From Aricia agestis (lineage: Eukaryota; Arthropoda; Insecta; Lepidoptera; Lycaenidae), in contig NC_056409.1 of the NCBI RefSeq assembly GCF_905147365.1, forward strand, positions 10,049,001-10,113,000: DNA of 64,000 nucleotides, read 5' to 3'. The notes under the pieces are model-generated. The model worked only from the letters and a program-made list of their open reading frames with translations. It did not search any database and had not been told where the DNA came from. The position numbers and the translations under genes were made by a program. The stretch's first letter is position 1, and every line of letters begins with the position of its first letter. Shown here in pieces: positions 9,892-20,957 of this stretch.

Positions 9892-12043
9892 TTAATATCT
9901 GTATTTTGTAGAATAGTCTTTGGGTGAGACAACAAGACCTCGGCCTTTTCGTGCTCCGCGATAGACTGTTTCAATAATATCAATCATTTCCTGTTTGTCT
10001 TCTAGTGGCCAGTTGATTTTATTGTTGTTACCAGTTCCCAAGTCAATCATTATGTGTTTGTTTCTGAAGAAGAACATGACTGTGCAGGGGTCATACAATT
10101 CATACCTGCAACAATTATCAGGATTAGATACTGATAAAAAAATATACAATATTTAAATTATTTGCGCTATTCCGCCATTTTATTATAGGTACATATCTTT
10201 GTATTGTATTTGTGCGTTTTATAATGGGTCAACATCCAAAAAATGCCTTTAAGGGGGGTATTACATTTTCATATATATTGGATTATTTCTATGATCATAT
10301 ATAGGATCAAATATATATGATCATTTGATCATATTTGCGTATTACATTATCATATTTCATTGATCCTATTTTACGTCTTATGTGGTTTCAATAGCCAATG
10401 AAGAGCGCTAACGCTGACAGGTATTGACGTCAGGGTTACTAGATCTCAGAGAATTCGATTTGTCAAAAGACATCGTCATTTTAATATGGCTTGTTTTTTG
10501 TTATTTCAGCAAGATTAATGAAGTATATAATTAGATTAGAAAAATAATTACATTACATTATTTGAAACATATTAACGAACAAGAAATTAAAAACTCTTTT
10601 TTATATTAAATAACTGGCAACACCTATTTCTATGACCATATTGGATCCAATCTTTCAGCAAATGTCAAAAATCTTTGATCAAGGAAGAAATGAATCATAT
10701 GTCTATATTACATTATCCAATATCATTGACTCAATGATCTCGGATCTAATATATATGATAATCTAATATCCCCCTAAGAACTTCTACATACTATAATCCG
10801 AATGCTGCGTGCATCCAAACAAAAATGCAACCCCCTATGACCACCCCTTTTTATTATACCAATTTAACCAATTAAACCATTACCGTGGAAAAAAGACAGA
10901 AAAAATTTTCGTCAAAATTTTAACCTCTTATAACCACCCTTTTTGAATATACCAATCGATAGGGGCGCCAAGGGGAACAAAAAATCTTAAATAAACTTTT
11001 CTCAAAAATCAACCCCTGTCGAATGACAGGCCGAAATGTGACCCTAGTTAGTATGGCGAAAATACTTCAACCCCTTAATATTATCTTAATCTTGGTAAAT
11101 GTTTACAAACCTACCCCAATTTATTTGACAAACTACTACAAAAGAAAGACGACAGAGCCCCGCTACGCGGGGCTCCTATTTCTTGGTGTTGTGGTCTAAG
11201 TTCCAACCTAACCTACTTTTGGACTTTCTGAATTGTATTTGTTTTTGTTTAGGTGGGGACTCATCACAGCCTTGGGATGCCTTAAAAATACTTCGTAAAC
11301 ATCAGAAAACAGATGATCTTATCTGAAGATTACGAAAATCTCAAATGCGAATTTCTTCTAAACGGAGAGTTTACTGGCGGTGGAAACGGTAAGTAGGAGT
11401 CATTCTCACCCAAAACAACCCTCCTTAACCCATGTCACCAACATTTAATTGACATAGGTTCCTTAACCTTAGCCAAATTTTTTTCTAAGTATTATTGCCA
11501 TATTAACAAGGGTCACATTTTGGCCTGTCTTTCGACAGGGGTTGATTTTTGAGAAAAGTTTGTCTGAGCTTTTTTGCTCCTCTTGGCGCCCCTATCGATT
11601 GGTATATTCAAAAAGGGTGGTTATAAGAGGTTAAAATTTTGACGAAAAAATTTTGTCTTTTTTCCATAGTGCCCCGTTTCCTTCAGTCCAACCAAATTAA
11701 ATAAAAAACATACATTTTATTGAAATCTGGAACTTCCGTAATATCCACTAAATAGATAACTGCAAAATTCTTCACTTTTTCAGCAATGCTATAAAGAACT
11801 TCATCCATTTTCATACATGTTGGGTCCCAATCGTGTCCAAATCTTATAACCTAAAAAAAAATCCATTTGATGCTATTATTAAAAGTTCTAGCTAGGTATA
11901 AACCCATAAAATATGATGATACATAAGATCTATTGTGCGAAAGCTAGAAATTTCTATGAGCTTACCACAACTCGATCTTCTTCCGACAATATAGCTTGGT
12001 CCACTTGCCACCCATTGTGTAAATGTCCTAGCATGTAACTCAT
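9892..12043 (-). CDS. TXNL4A: TXNL4A/Dim1, U5 snRNP 15-kDa thioredoxin-like protein (complete, three exons)
   Basis: Small thioredoxin-fold subunit of the U5 and U4/U6.U5 tri-snRNP, needed in the nucleus for pre-mRNA splicing. Exons in transcript order: 12043-11966 (MSYMLGHLHNGWQVDQ start), 11850-11714 (VIRFGHDWDPTCMKMDE, VDITEVPDFNK), 10105-9892 (YELYDPCTVMFFFRNKH, GTGNNNKINW, ending DYSTKYRY and TAA). The total of 142 aa equals the usual length of this very conserved protein. It lacks the thioredoxin CxxC pair, as the family does. The ATG sits at the start of the conserved N-terminus with no in-frame alternative. Splice sites are canonical, with phases 0 and 2. Intron 2 (10106-11713) carries a MITE and a foldback, and a hAT-like element starts about 150 bp upstream of the ATG. 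The gene is convergent with TMEM131, the two stop codons being about 1 kb apart. Confidence 0.97.
10253..10774. mobile_element. Harbinger-type MITE, copy A (TXNL4A intron 2)
   Basis: Ends GGGGGTATTACATTTTCATA and a complementary AATATATATGATAATCTAAT...CCCCC, with a TAA duplication on both sides. The 3-bp TWA duplication and G-rich ends indicate PIF/Harbinger. The body is nearly identical to copy B at 12758-13324. No transposase is encoded. Confidence 0.85.
10886..11666. mobile_element. Foldback element with about 165-bp arms (TXNL4A intron 2)
   Basis: The arm at 10886-11050 (tggaaaaaagacagaaaaaa ... gaccctagtta) returns inverted at 11502-11666. The roughly 450-bp centre holds a perfect 9-bp stem hairpin GAGCCCCGC/GCGGGGCTC with loop TAC at 11155-11175. 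A diverged direct repeat of the aaccwcYtatRaccaccc phrase lies just outside at about 10830. Confidence 0.75.
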
Positions 12044-12195
12044 TTTGAAGAGCTTTTTATTTGCTTGGGAGTCAGATCAACAGCCTATTTTGTATGTTAG
12101 TTTGAAACAGGTTTGAAAACAAACACAATATTTTTTTTATTTTTCGAATTTCGACTTCGTGTGCGTCATGTCAATTGTCATTTGTCAATTGTCAT
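12044..12195 (-). promoter_or_regulatory. Upstream region of TXNL4A
   Basis: Only about 150 bases separate the TXNL4A ATG from the terminus of a hAT-like element at 12196. The stretch holds tandem CAATTGTCAT/CAATTGTC-type motifs (12172-12195) and no clear TATA box on the - strand. The promoter must lie here or inside the transposon. This is inferred from position. Confidence 0.35.
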
Positions 12196-12757
12196 CAGTG
12201 TTGCCAACTTTTTTTTACTAACCCACCAAATTCAGCAGCGTAAACCACCAGAAACCGCTAAAACCTAAATGGCCTCTCAAACCACCAGAATTCCACTAAA
12301 TAACGTAAAGACAACAACAACCTATTTGAATATAATTTGAAAATAATACAACAACAACGTCATTATTATTATGAAATAATTATTTTTGTTACTAGGTACA
12401 ATAAGGAAAACTTTAGTTACCTATGTACCTATGTATAAGTGGGTGCTTAACTAAAGATTAAAGATGAACGTTTTTAGAGGAATCATTGTCATTTACTTGT
12501 TCAGTTTGTGAAGAATTTTCTTTAGTTCTAATTTTTGTAATACGGTATTTGGTATTATGTTGTTATTACAGCATTTGCCTTCGCGTGCTAACCTTGCACG
12601 AAAGAAAGGCGATCAAACTTCATCCGGTTTCTCTGAATAAGTCTTGACAACATTCATCATGCTAAATAATCGCCTAATATCAGCGTTAGAATGCGGCAAA
12701 ACGAATAAAGTTAATTAATAATATAATTAAGTTTCCAGTGTGCGTCTTCAAGGGTTA

Positions 12758-13324
12758 GGGGGTATTACATTATCATTTATATATGATCATTTCTATGATC
12801 ATAGATAGGATCCAATATGATCATTTGATCATATCTGCGTATAACATTATCATATTTCATTGATCCTATTTTACGTCATATGTGGTTTCAATAGCCAATG
12901 GAGAGCGCTAACGCTGACAGGTATTGACGTCAGGGCATGGAATTAATATGTACTACGTACAACAGTACATATTAATTCTATGCGTCAGGGTTACTAGATC
13001 TCAGAGAATTCGATTTGTCAAAAGACATCGTCATTTTAAATTTGCTTGTTTTTTGTTATTTCAGCAAGATTATCCAAGTATATAATTAGAAAAATAATTA
13101 CATTAAATTATTTGAAACATATTAACGAACAAGAAATTAAAAACTCTTTTTTATATTAAATAACTGGCAACACCTATTTCTATAACCGTATTGGATCCAA
13201 TCTCTCAGCAAATGTCAAAAATCTATGATCAAGGAAGAAATTAATCATATGCGTATATTACATTATCCAATATCATTGACTCAATGATCTCGGATCCAAT
13301 ATATATGATAATCTATTATCCCCC
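12758..13324. mobile_element. Harbinger-type MITE, copy B (inside the hAT-like element)
   Basis: Same ends and body as 10253-10774, flanked by TTA on both sides. It differs mainly by a 47-bp palindromic insertion at 12936-12982 plus 8-bp duplication. Confidence 0.88.
12936..12982. mobile_element. 47-bp palindromic insertion with 8-bp duplication
   Basis: 19-bp arms (CATGGAATTAATATGTACT and its complement with one mismatch) around a 9-base loop. It is flanked by CGTCAGGG at 12928-12935 and 12983-12990. Copy A of the host MITE has a single CGTCAGGG, giving a clean empty site. Confidence 0.85.
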
Positions 13325-13773
13325 TTAGAAACATAATAAAAAAACTAGTGGTTTAACGTCGAAGCTACCACTAACTTAAATAATCTAATCCACTAAGAAA
13401 TCCACTAGCCACTAAAACCAAATTTTTCCCGCCGAAAGGTACGTCTAAACCACAAGATCTAGTGGAAATTCCACTAAGTTGGCAACACTGATTGTCATAT
13501 AATTGATAAGTGTCAAATATTTTGACATGTGTCAATTTGTTTTTTTTTTATTGGCAAACAATCTATGAGCGTTGGGCTATTATACTTAGCAACATCGTTG
13601 CTGCAAGAACAGCAATGTGGCGATAATTTTCTATTTTTCTTTTACTTTCGTAAACAATACAGTTTGTCGAATCTGTTTATTCAAGCACAAAGCTTGGCTT
13701 TGGTTGGTGCGATTAAATTTAAGAGGTTCACCGTACGAGATATACGAGGTACCGAACATAACATAAACAAAGT

Positions 13774-13937
13774 CTTAGGCTGGTATAAATAGTCAGTACT
13801 CAAGATGCATCTCGGTCTCAAGACACGATTCAGGCTATGTGATTGGTTGGCTGTCAAAATTTAGAACAATCACAGAGCGGAATCGCGTCTTGAGACCGGA
13901 TCGCATCTTAAGTACTGAATATTTATACCAGCCTTAG
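13774..13937. mobile_element. Hairpin MITE (cttaggctggtataaat ends)
   Basis: About 55-base inverted arms with a few mismatches; the 164-bp element folds on itself. An AAT microsatellite follows at 13960-13980. Confidence 0.75.
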
Positions 13938-14133
13938 TAGCTGGTATACTTTCATAGTAATAATAATAATAATAATAAATCTTTATTTCAACCCAAGTAA
14001 TAGCTCAGTCTATATCTTTATTACGATTTACGCTGTGATAATAAATAGGGTCCCGTTTTTGCCCTTTGGGTATGGAACTATACCTATTATGTAATATTTA
14101 AAAGAAGAGTTGATCATAAATCAAAATAAATCT

Positions 14134-16268
14134 ATACTATCTATACTAATATTATAAATGCGAAAGTATCTCTGTCTGTCTGTCTGTCTGTCTCGCTTTC
14201 ACGCCAAAACTACCCAACCGATTGTAATGAAATTTTGTATACAGATAGTCTACAGCCTGAGAAAGGACATAGGCTACTTTTTTTACTGGTAAAAAGGGTT
14301 GTAAGGGGGAGAAAATACGAAAATTTGTTCAAATTAAGTTAGTTCTAAAAAATTCATACTAGATGGCGCCGTGCGTCTCTTACATCGCGCTAACGCTTGC
14401 CCAACATCTTTCTATATGAGGTGGTATCATCATACTTTCGAGTTACGATTTTTTTTCGATTATTATTTCTTTTTTACGTTATTTAATAAGTCAGTACTTT
14501 ATATTATGTACAGTGACGTAACCTTAAACCTATCAATGATAAATAGTTTATGAGTAAAGTTGTGTAATTGGGGGGGCTAAATAAGCTTTAAAATTTGGCA
14601 TAATATATAAAGTTTAATTTAAAAAAATGAAATATTATGTGCACACTGCACAGCTGTTTTGATTTAAGGGGTACCAGGGTTTTTTTTTATAAAAGCTTTT
14701 GACACAAATTTTGTTGACATCGCGCGCTATAAACTGAAGTCCACGCGGACGAAGTCGCGGGCAACAGCTAGTCTATACTAATATAATATTATAAAGAGGT
14801 AAACTTTGTTTGTTTGTTTGTTTAATTGTAATGAATAGGCTCAAAAACTACTGGACCGATTTTAAAAATTCTTTCACCATTCGAAAGCTACATTATACAT
14901 TATTATTAGCATACATTATTTACGAGTAACATAGGCTACTTTTTATTTTGGAAAATATAGGGTTCCGTAAGATATTTCAGTTTTTCCGAAACAACCAGAA
15001 AATTTACTTATTTTGCGTACGCTGCCTAAACTATAAAAGATAGAACTATATAATGTTCTAAGTAAATGTAGATCTTATAAATATCTACAAAAATGTCCGC
15101 GGCATACTATACCTATCTATGTCAAGTGAGGCACAACAACCATTTTTTTATTTAAAAACTGATTTTTTTTGGACTATATTTAAACGCATTTATTTTACTC
15201 ATGCTAATAATCCTTATCAAAATAAAGTATTTCATCACTAAGTACAGTTTATGTAGATTATATTTGGTCTTTGAATGATTAAAATTGGACGTTTGGTTTA
15301 GAAGTTATGGCGAAATTAAAATATTGCGATTTACGCCTGTTTCGAAATGGGCGCTACCAATGCGAGGGTGCGTTCGCGGGATGGGTATCACTACATAATA
15401 TTTAATACTAGCTGTTGCCCGCGACTTCGTCCGCATTAGTATAGTAGATCACGTCCCAAGTATTATTTATTGTACAAAAATATTCAATATACAGCATTGA
15501 CTTTCCTACGATTTTATTATATATAGATGTTCCGCGCGGCTTCGCTTGCCTAATTTAGGAATTTCTCGCGACCGTACATTTTTACGCAAAAAAATAGCCT
15601 ATGTCCCTTAACGTGGTCTATTCTTCATGTTTGCCAAATAACATAAAAATTGCTCCAGTAGTTCTTAAGAATCTTAAGGTAATAAGCAATTTCATATAAT
15701 TTCCCCCGTTTTTTCCACACTTTCCTCTATTTCTTCGCTCCTATTAGTTGTAGAATAATAAAATATAGCCTATAACCTTCCTCAACAAATGGGCTATCTA
15801 CTGCTATAATGCTACTATAATATACTGAAAGATTTTTTTAATCGGACCAGTAGTTCCTGAGATTAGCGCGTTTAAATAAGCCCTTTTATATAATTTCCCC
15901 CGTTTTTTTCCACATTTTCCACTATTTCTTCGTGATAAAATATAGCCTATAGCCTTCCTCGATCAATGGGCTATCTAACACTGAAAAAAGTTTTCAAATC
16001 GGACCAGTAGTTCCTGAGATTAGCGCGTTCAAATAAGCCCTTTCAAATAATTTCCCCCCGTTTTTTCTACATTTTCCTCTATTTCTTCGTTTCTATTAGT
16101 CTTAGCGTGATAAAATATAGCCTATAGCATTCTTCGATAAATGGGCTATCTAACACTGAAAGAACTTTTCACTCAGAAAGAAAATCGGACCAGTAGTTCC
16201 TGAGATTAGCGCGTTCAAACAAACAAACAAACTAACAAACTCTGCAGAATTATAATATTAGTATAGAT
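14134..16268. mobile_element. Block of Helitron-like (Lep1-type) repeats
   Basis: First copy + from tatactaatattataaatgcg with a (GTCT)n run to gtcgcgggcaacagctagt at 14772. A second copy starts immediately after. From 15409 a - strand copy begins actagctgttgcccgcgact and ends near 16268 at ttataatattagtatag. Internal phrases of the last copy are repeated three times (gaccagtagttcctgagatt). No Rep/helicase is encoded. Confidence 0.75.
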
Positions 16269-16520
16269 TATTTTATATATTAGTTTTGCCATATTAAAGT
16301 ATTTCGCCCATATTATTATTTTATTGAAGTGACTAAATAAGTATAGCACCATGGCAACATCTATCGCTTTCCCGTCGCACAAACAATGGTCGCCGTCAAT
16401 CTCAAGATTTATCAAAATAATTGTTTGTACTCATTGAAAAGGTCTACAGAAAACTCCGCAATGGTATATGTACATAAGATTATTATATTTCTGGATATCC
16501 CACAATAAAATTTTTTGTCA

Positions 16521-16781
16521 TTGCCGGGGGTCGCGGGTTCGAATCCCGCCTACGGAACAAAAAGTTTTCAATGTTCCCGGGTCTGGATGTGTATTAAATA
16601 TGTGTATGATAGGTATACTTAATAAAAATCTTAAATATATGTATGTATAATATAAAAGTATTAAATATATTTCCGTTGTCTGGTACCTGTAACACAAGCC
16701 CTTCAGGTACTTAGCACGGGGCCAGACTGACGTGGTGTGAAGCGTCCATAGATATTATTATATTATTATTATTATATTATT
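16521..16781 (+). repeat. tRNA-derived SINE (family 1), 5'-truncated
   Basis: Keeps the B box ggttcgaatcc inside gtcgcgggttcgaatcccgc, the body ttaaatatatttccgttgtc and the ending gtgaagcgtccatagatatt with an ATT-rich tail. The A-box part is missing. Confidence 0.82.
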
Positions 16782-17249
16782 CACCCTTAACTTCAAATAA
16801 TGGCTAATTTTCGAAGCGATTTTAACCAATACGGCAATAATCCTTATTCACTCAAATACTTTAAATACATTATTGATTATGGCCCTTTACAGCATATTAT
16901 GATTTAAATTTAAAATGAATATTTTCGAAGATATTACAGATTTAAAATTTGCGGGACGTAGCTTTTGCGGAAGTACCGCCCAATGCGGGCCACGTAATGA
17001 ATACTTATAAATTATTTAAAATCAAAATAGGCTATAATAAATTTTATACCCGTGCGAAGCCGGGGCGGGTCGCTAGTACCAAATAAATACCTTTGTGTCG
17101 ATGCTACCTACAAGACGTAATTCTAACGTCTTTCGAAAACATAGATGGATAAGATGGAGATTCCGAGAAATGCTGAAGATACTTGACCGCCAATAACAAC
17201 CAGCAGGCAGCAACACGTTTGTTTATCGCTAATTTAGCACTGTTTGTTT

Positions 17250-17522
17250 ACATTGAGCTGTGGGCTGGGCAGAGTTGGCAGCGCGCCACTGAAACGCGGC
17301 CGCACTTCAAAACATTCTAAATTCACAGGAAAAAATACACTTCGCACAACAAATGCGCACAGACTACAGAGTGGACTGCTTATACGATTACGTTGGAACT
17401 TGGAACACTGAGTGCAAATATTTTAACTGTGTACTGTAAATGTATTTTTGGAAGAAATAGTGGTTGATTTAGCGCTGCAGTCTCTAGGTCTAACTTCAGT
17501 GATAATAATTCAACAAATCTAG
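17250..17522 (+). other. Candidate non-coding first exon of the 19.5-kb gene
   Basis: A locally GC-richer stretch (ggcagcgcgccactgaaacg, around 17278) is followed by sequence with stops in all frames, ending at AATCTAG before a strong donor gtaagt at 17523. The acceptor of the next exon is about 2 kb downstream. The left boundary is a guess; no TATA box was identified. Confidence 0.3.
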
Positions 17523-19548
17523 GTAAGTTTTATTATGTCATTATTAAGTAGTCGTTGCTGCTGCTATTAGCAGCAATTATTTGCAAATAGCAAAAAATGT
17601 TAAGAGGATTCCACACCGCCCTTTTTTCCATACAAACGTTGTCCCCTGTTTCCTCCCTGGATAATGCTAGTAGAGTTATAATTTTTTTCCTGAATATCTA
17701 CGGCCACTAATACAATGTCCCTATGTTTTCTTTTTTTTCATAATTTAATTATTAAATAAGATATGAACGTTCAAAAACCCAAAAAAATGGCCAGATTTTC
17801 CGCTGTGTTCAAACGTCCAGAAAACAGATTTGGCTAGATTATACAAAAAAAGCAAAACATAGGAACACGGCTCAAGCCTTTTTTTAATCTTTAATGAAGA
17901 AAGTACTTAAATCGGTTAAGTTTTGGAGAAGGAATCAGGGGACAACGAATCGTTGATTTTCTGGATTTTCTGCAGTTGTCTCTATCGCGTTCTGCGGTAT
18001 AGGCTTGAGGTAAGGGAGACAGCTATAGATATTACACGTACTTTTTTTTTATTTCTCTAGCCCCTGTTGTATCCTCTTAACCCTTTGATTAAAATTTAAT
18101 CCCATTCGTACGTAGACTAATACCTGTGCTAATACCCACCCAAAATACATGAAATTAAAGTTTAAATCAGATGAGTACCTATGATAAACTGTAAATTTCC
18201 GAAAACATGTATCTACGGTCTACCCTTTAATAAATGTCATTTTGTTACCATTGTGGTGCCATTATAGTCATTCGTTTGAGTAGCAAAGATTGAATCGTCG
18301 ATCAGTGGTCACTGGTCACCATAGTAATAGTTTCAGACACTCAGGCATGCTTATTTAAACTGTTCGGTCAGAGACCAGAGTATAATATTGTAATAGGTAA
18401 AGCTATGAGTACCAAAAATAAAATTCAAATATGTATTTACTCTCTGGATGTCCGACGCTGCGAGGTGCGACAGTCTTGCGATGTCCAGGACATTGACTTA
18501 TATTCACACTGAACAAGACCTAAATCGAGGCATGGCCAATATTCGTATGTGTGTGTGTGTGTAAAACATTTTACATAAATAGGTAAGTACTAGCCATAGC
18601 CTTCGTAGAACGTTTTCTGATTTTCGACCATTATCTGCCAATATGAATTATTATGATCACGATAATTTTTTCTTGACTTTCTTGCGCCTCATACTCATAG
18701 TAGGTTTGGTTATTCTCGCGACTTGGAGTACCACAAGGAGTATACGGCGCGTTCAGACTGCCCTCAGGGTATTAGCGGATAGATCCAGCGTCTGTGAAGT
18801 TCATACACACCCTAGCCGATATCTCAAATTCCAGTAGAGAACAAAATTGTCAAAGTAATTTCAAAATTTTCACATCAGCACTTTTTCCCTGATTCGGAGA
18901 ACTCATGAGTTAGAAATTTAGAATCACTCATGACTCAGAATCTGATCTCAAACGACCTTCAGACTAAAGTATGCTGTATGGCACTACCCAAATTTAAAGC
19001 AGAGTTAGCATCTGGTTTCTATTCGTCACTCGTCAGTTTCAGTAGCAGTTAATTACCTACGTAGTACCATAGACAAAGGAAAAATGGCTGGTCTCTGGTA
19101 GTACTTTAGAGTGGCCTCATAGCATAATATGGAATGAGCAGTTAAATATTTATTAAAAAGCAAGTAATTCTATTTCGAGACACCCTTGACGTAATACGTA
19201 AATGCCTTGTTTGGAAAGATGAGGTGAGCTTTTTTCGCTCTGACGTAAAACGTTCATGATATTGTATCTACGGTATGCTACGGTGTACATACTATAATTG
19301 GTTATTGAAAAAAATAATAGATATAGAATTTAAAAAACCAACCCGCAGGCCACACCATAGCAGAGATATAACCTAGAACCGCGCTTAGACCAGCGTCGAA
19401 ATAGGCATTTAACTGAATCTGTTAGATTTTACTTTTTAGGTACAACAATGAGACTCTCAACTTACTTTTGTCTGTTCTTCATACGCGTGCATAGCAGTTT
19501 AGTTGATATTATTTCCAGAATCAGTTGCAAGAGTTTGCGCTGACAGGT
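17523..19548. other. Intron or flank with no recognised element
   Basis: AT-rich sequence. It contains the 64-aa reading frame at 18643 and a short (GT)n run at 18547-18561. No terminal repeats or conserved exons were recognised. Confidence 0.4.
18643..18837 (+). CDS. Unrecognised 64-aa reading frame with one predicted membrane helix
   Basis: The frame opens with ATG preceded by ctgccaat, encodes MNYYDHDNFF, then a helix-like hydrophobic run (LTFLRLILIVGLVILATW), then a basic tail (STTRSIRRVQTALR) and ends in TAG. The layout, a short acidic/aromatic N-terminus, one helix and a basic tail, would suit a small single-pass membrane protein. It lies between the candidate first exon and the coding exons of the neighbouring + strand gene, so it could be an alternative exon, a separate small ORF or chance. 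No family recognised. Confidence 0.25.
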   Translation: MNYYDHDNFFLTFLRLILIVGLVILATWSTTRSIRRVQTALRVLADRSSVCEVHTHPSRYLKFQ

Positions 19549-20301
19549 ATGGACACCGTGTACCCGCCCACCGCGTCAGCGCTAACGCGTGGCCGGCGCA
19601 GGCGCAGGACCGAACCGCGCCTGCGCCACCGGACCATGCCTGTTACCTTTGCTGAGATTAAGGTACGCAGTTGCCTTACAATCTATCGAATATAGCAGAG
19701 TTGTGTGATTGCCAGCGTTTTAGAAACTTCATCAAGTTTTATAGCAGTGTTCTTTCGTTTTCTATAAATCTCGTGAGAAGATGTTTAGGTAGTGGTATCA
19801 GATTATGCCTAGCACGGACAGCAGTCGGTTGGACCATCGGAGAATCATCGGAGACCAGCGGTCCGGTTACGCCAAGACAATATTATTATTAAGTATGTCT
19901 ATTGTCTAATTAGTAATTTTGCGATCTGAAACTCGGCTGCCTACAGCTGCTCCCTTCTCCAATCACTTTATGCCCATAATTCAATTTCTCTGGTACCTAA
20001 CTATAATGAAGTTCGCACTTCTTAATCAGATGTAAATTATTTTCAGGAAGTAGACGAGGAGAACATTGAAAATGAGACGACGAATGCGACGAGCGTTTCC
20101 AGCCTCGCCAGTGCAGCAGAGGAGAGGAAGCGACGGCCGGACGTCTTAGACGAGAGCTTCGCGCAACGACTTGCGCCGCAGTTCGCGGAGTTTCGTCGAC
20201 GACGAGCTCGTCGGGACAAGCTTCTGGAGCCCGACGAGCCGGACAACTCGTCTAGCAGCTCGCGAGCTGAAAGCGAGCCGCGTATACTCGAACCGTCTTG
20301 A
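19549..20301 (+). CDS. Unrecognised 122-aa charged protein (two coding exons)
   Basis: Exons 19549-19662 and 20047-20301 join in phase 0 across a canonical intron (AAG|gtacgc ... tttcag|GAA). The product starts MDTVYPPTASALTRG, has an Arg-rich block, then MPVTFAEIKEVDEENIE spanning the junction, an Asn/Thr/Ser/Ala-rich linker, a basic-acidic stretch (FAEFRRRRARRDKLLEPDEP) and a Ser/Glu-rich end. No signal peptide or membrane helix is visible, and the protein looks soluble and partly disordered. VTF followed by acidic residues faintly resembles a PP1-docking RVxF motif, but the residue before V is Pro and the match is weak. If the acceptor cag at 19516-19518 is used, the frame is open for ten more codons upstream of the ATG. 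An AATAAA follows about 400 bp downstream. The gene is convergent with LGR2. Splicing across a conserved phase makes a real gene likely; the function is unknown. Confidence 0.6.
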
Positions 20302-20694
20302 TCGTTTTTCGTACGTTTTCTGCAGCGAATGGAAGAAAACTTTTTTTTACCTCAATGAGTTATGATTCGTATATTTGAGTCATATTGATCATTATTGTTT
20401 TTAATTCAGTTGTTAAAATTTGTTCGATATACCCAAAGACGTCGAGTGAACAATACGTTTGTAACAACAGCTCTACGTAGAGCTTAAATAGCTTTGTATG
20501 TTCAGTGAATATATTTCTTAGGTGCTTTTAAAAAGCTACACGATCTTTAATACTTAATAATAATTGTCAAGTGTATTAATATTTATATAGTTGATGTTTC
20601 AATGTGATACTTATATTAAATTAACGTAGATATATTATGTAACTTAAAATGTGTCTCGCTTTGTATACGAATTGTATTTAAATGTGTTAAAAAT

Positions 20695-20700
20695 AATAAA
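20695..20700 (+). terminator. Possible poly(A) signal of the 122-aa gene
   Basis: AATAAA in AT-rich sequence about 395 bases after the stop at 20301. Motif and position only. Confidence 0.45.
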
Positions 20701-20792
20701 CAATTATTATGGTCTCTATCAAGAGTAACATTATATTTTAATTAAGGTACCTACTTAAGTATTTTATTAGTCTACAGTCGCACTCATGGGCC

Positions 20793-20957
20793 ATGGCTGG
20801 TTTACACGTATTAAGTTGATAAGTAGTTAACTAATTTAATTGCACGTAAACACAAAATTTAGTAGCATGTAGCAAGTTAAAATTTAGTAAGTACTAAACT
20901 AGATGACAAATAGAATTTAGTTACTACTTATCTACTTAATACGTGTAAACCAGCCAT
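20793..20957. mobile_element. Hairpin MITE (ggctggtttacacgtatta ends)
   Basis: Perfect arms of about 24 bases, atggctggtttacacgtatt and complement, with further pairing inward (agtagttaactaa). Confidence 0.78.

Larger units (their letters stand above)
12196..13490. mobile_element. Non-autonomous hAT-like transposon
   Basis: Termini CAGTGTTGCCAACTT and the exact complement, with the 8-bp target duplication ATTGTCAT on both sides (12188-12195 and 13491-13498). Eight-base duplications and CAGTG ends are typical of hAT. No transposase frame is present, and copy B of the Harbinger MITE sits inside. Confidence 0.88.
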
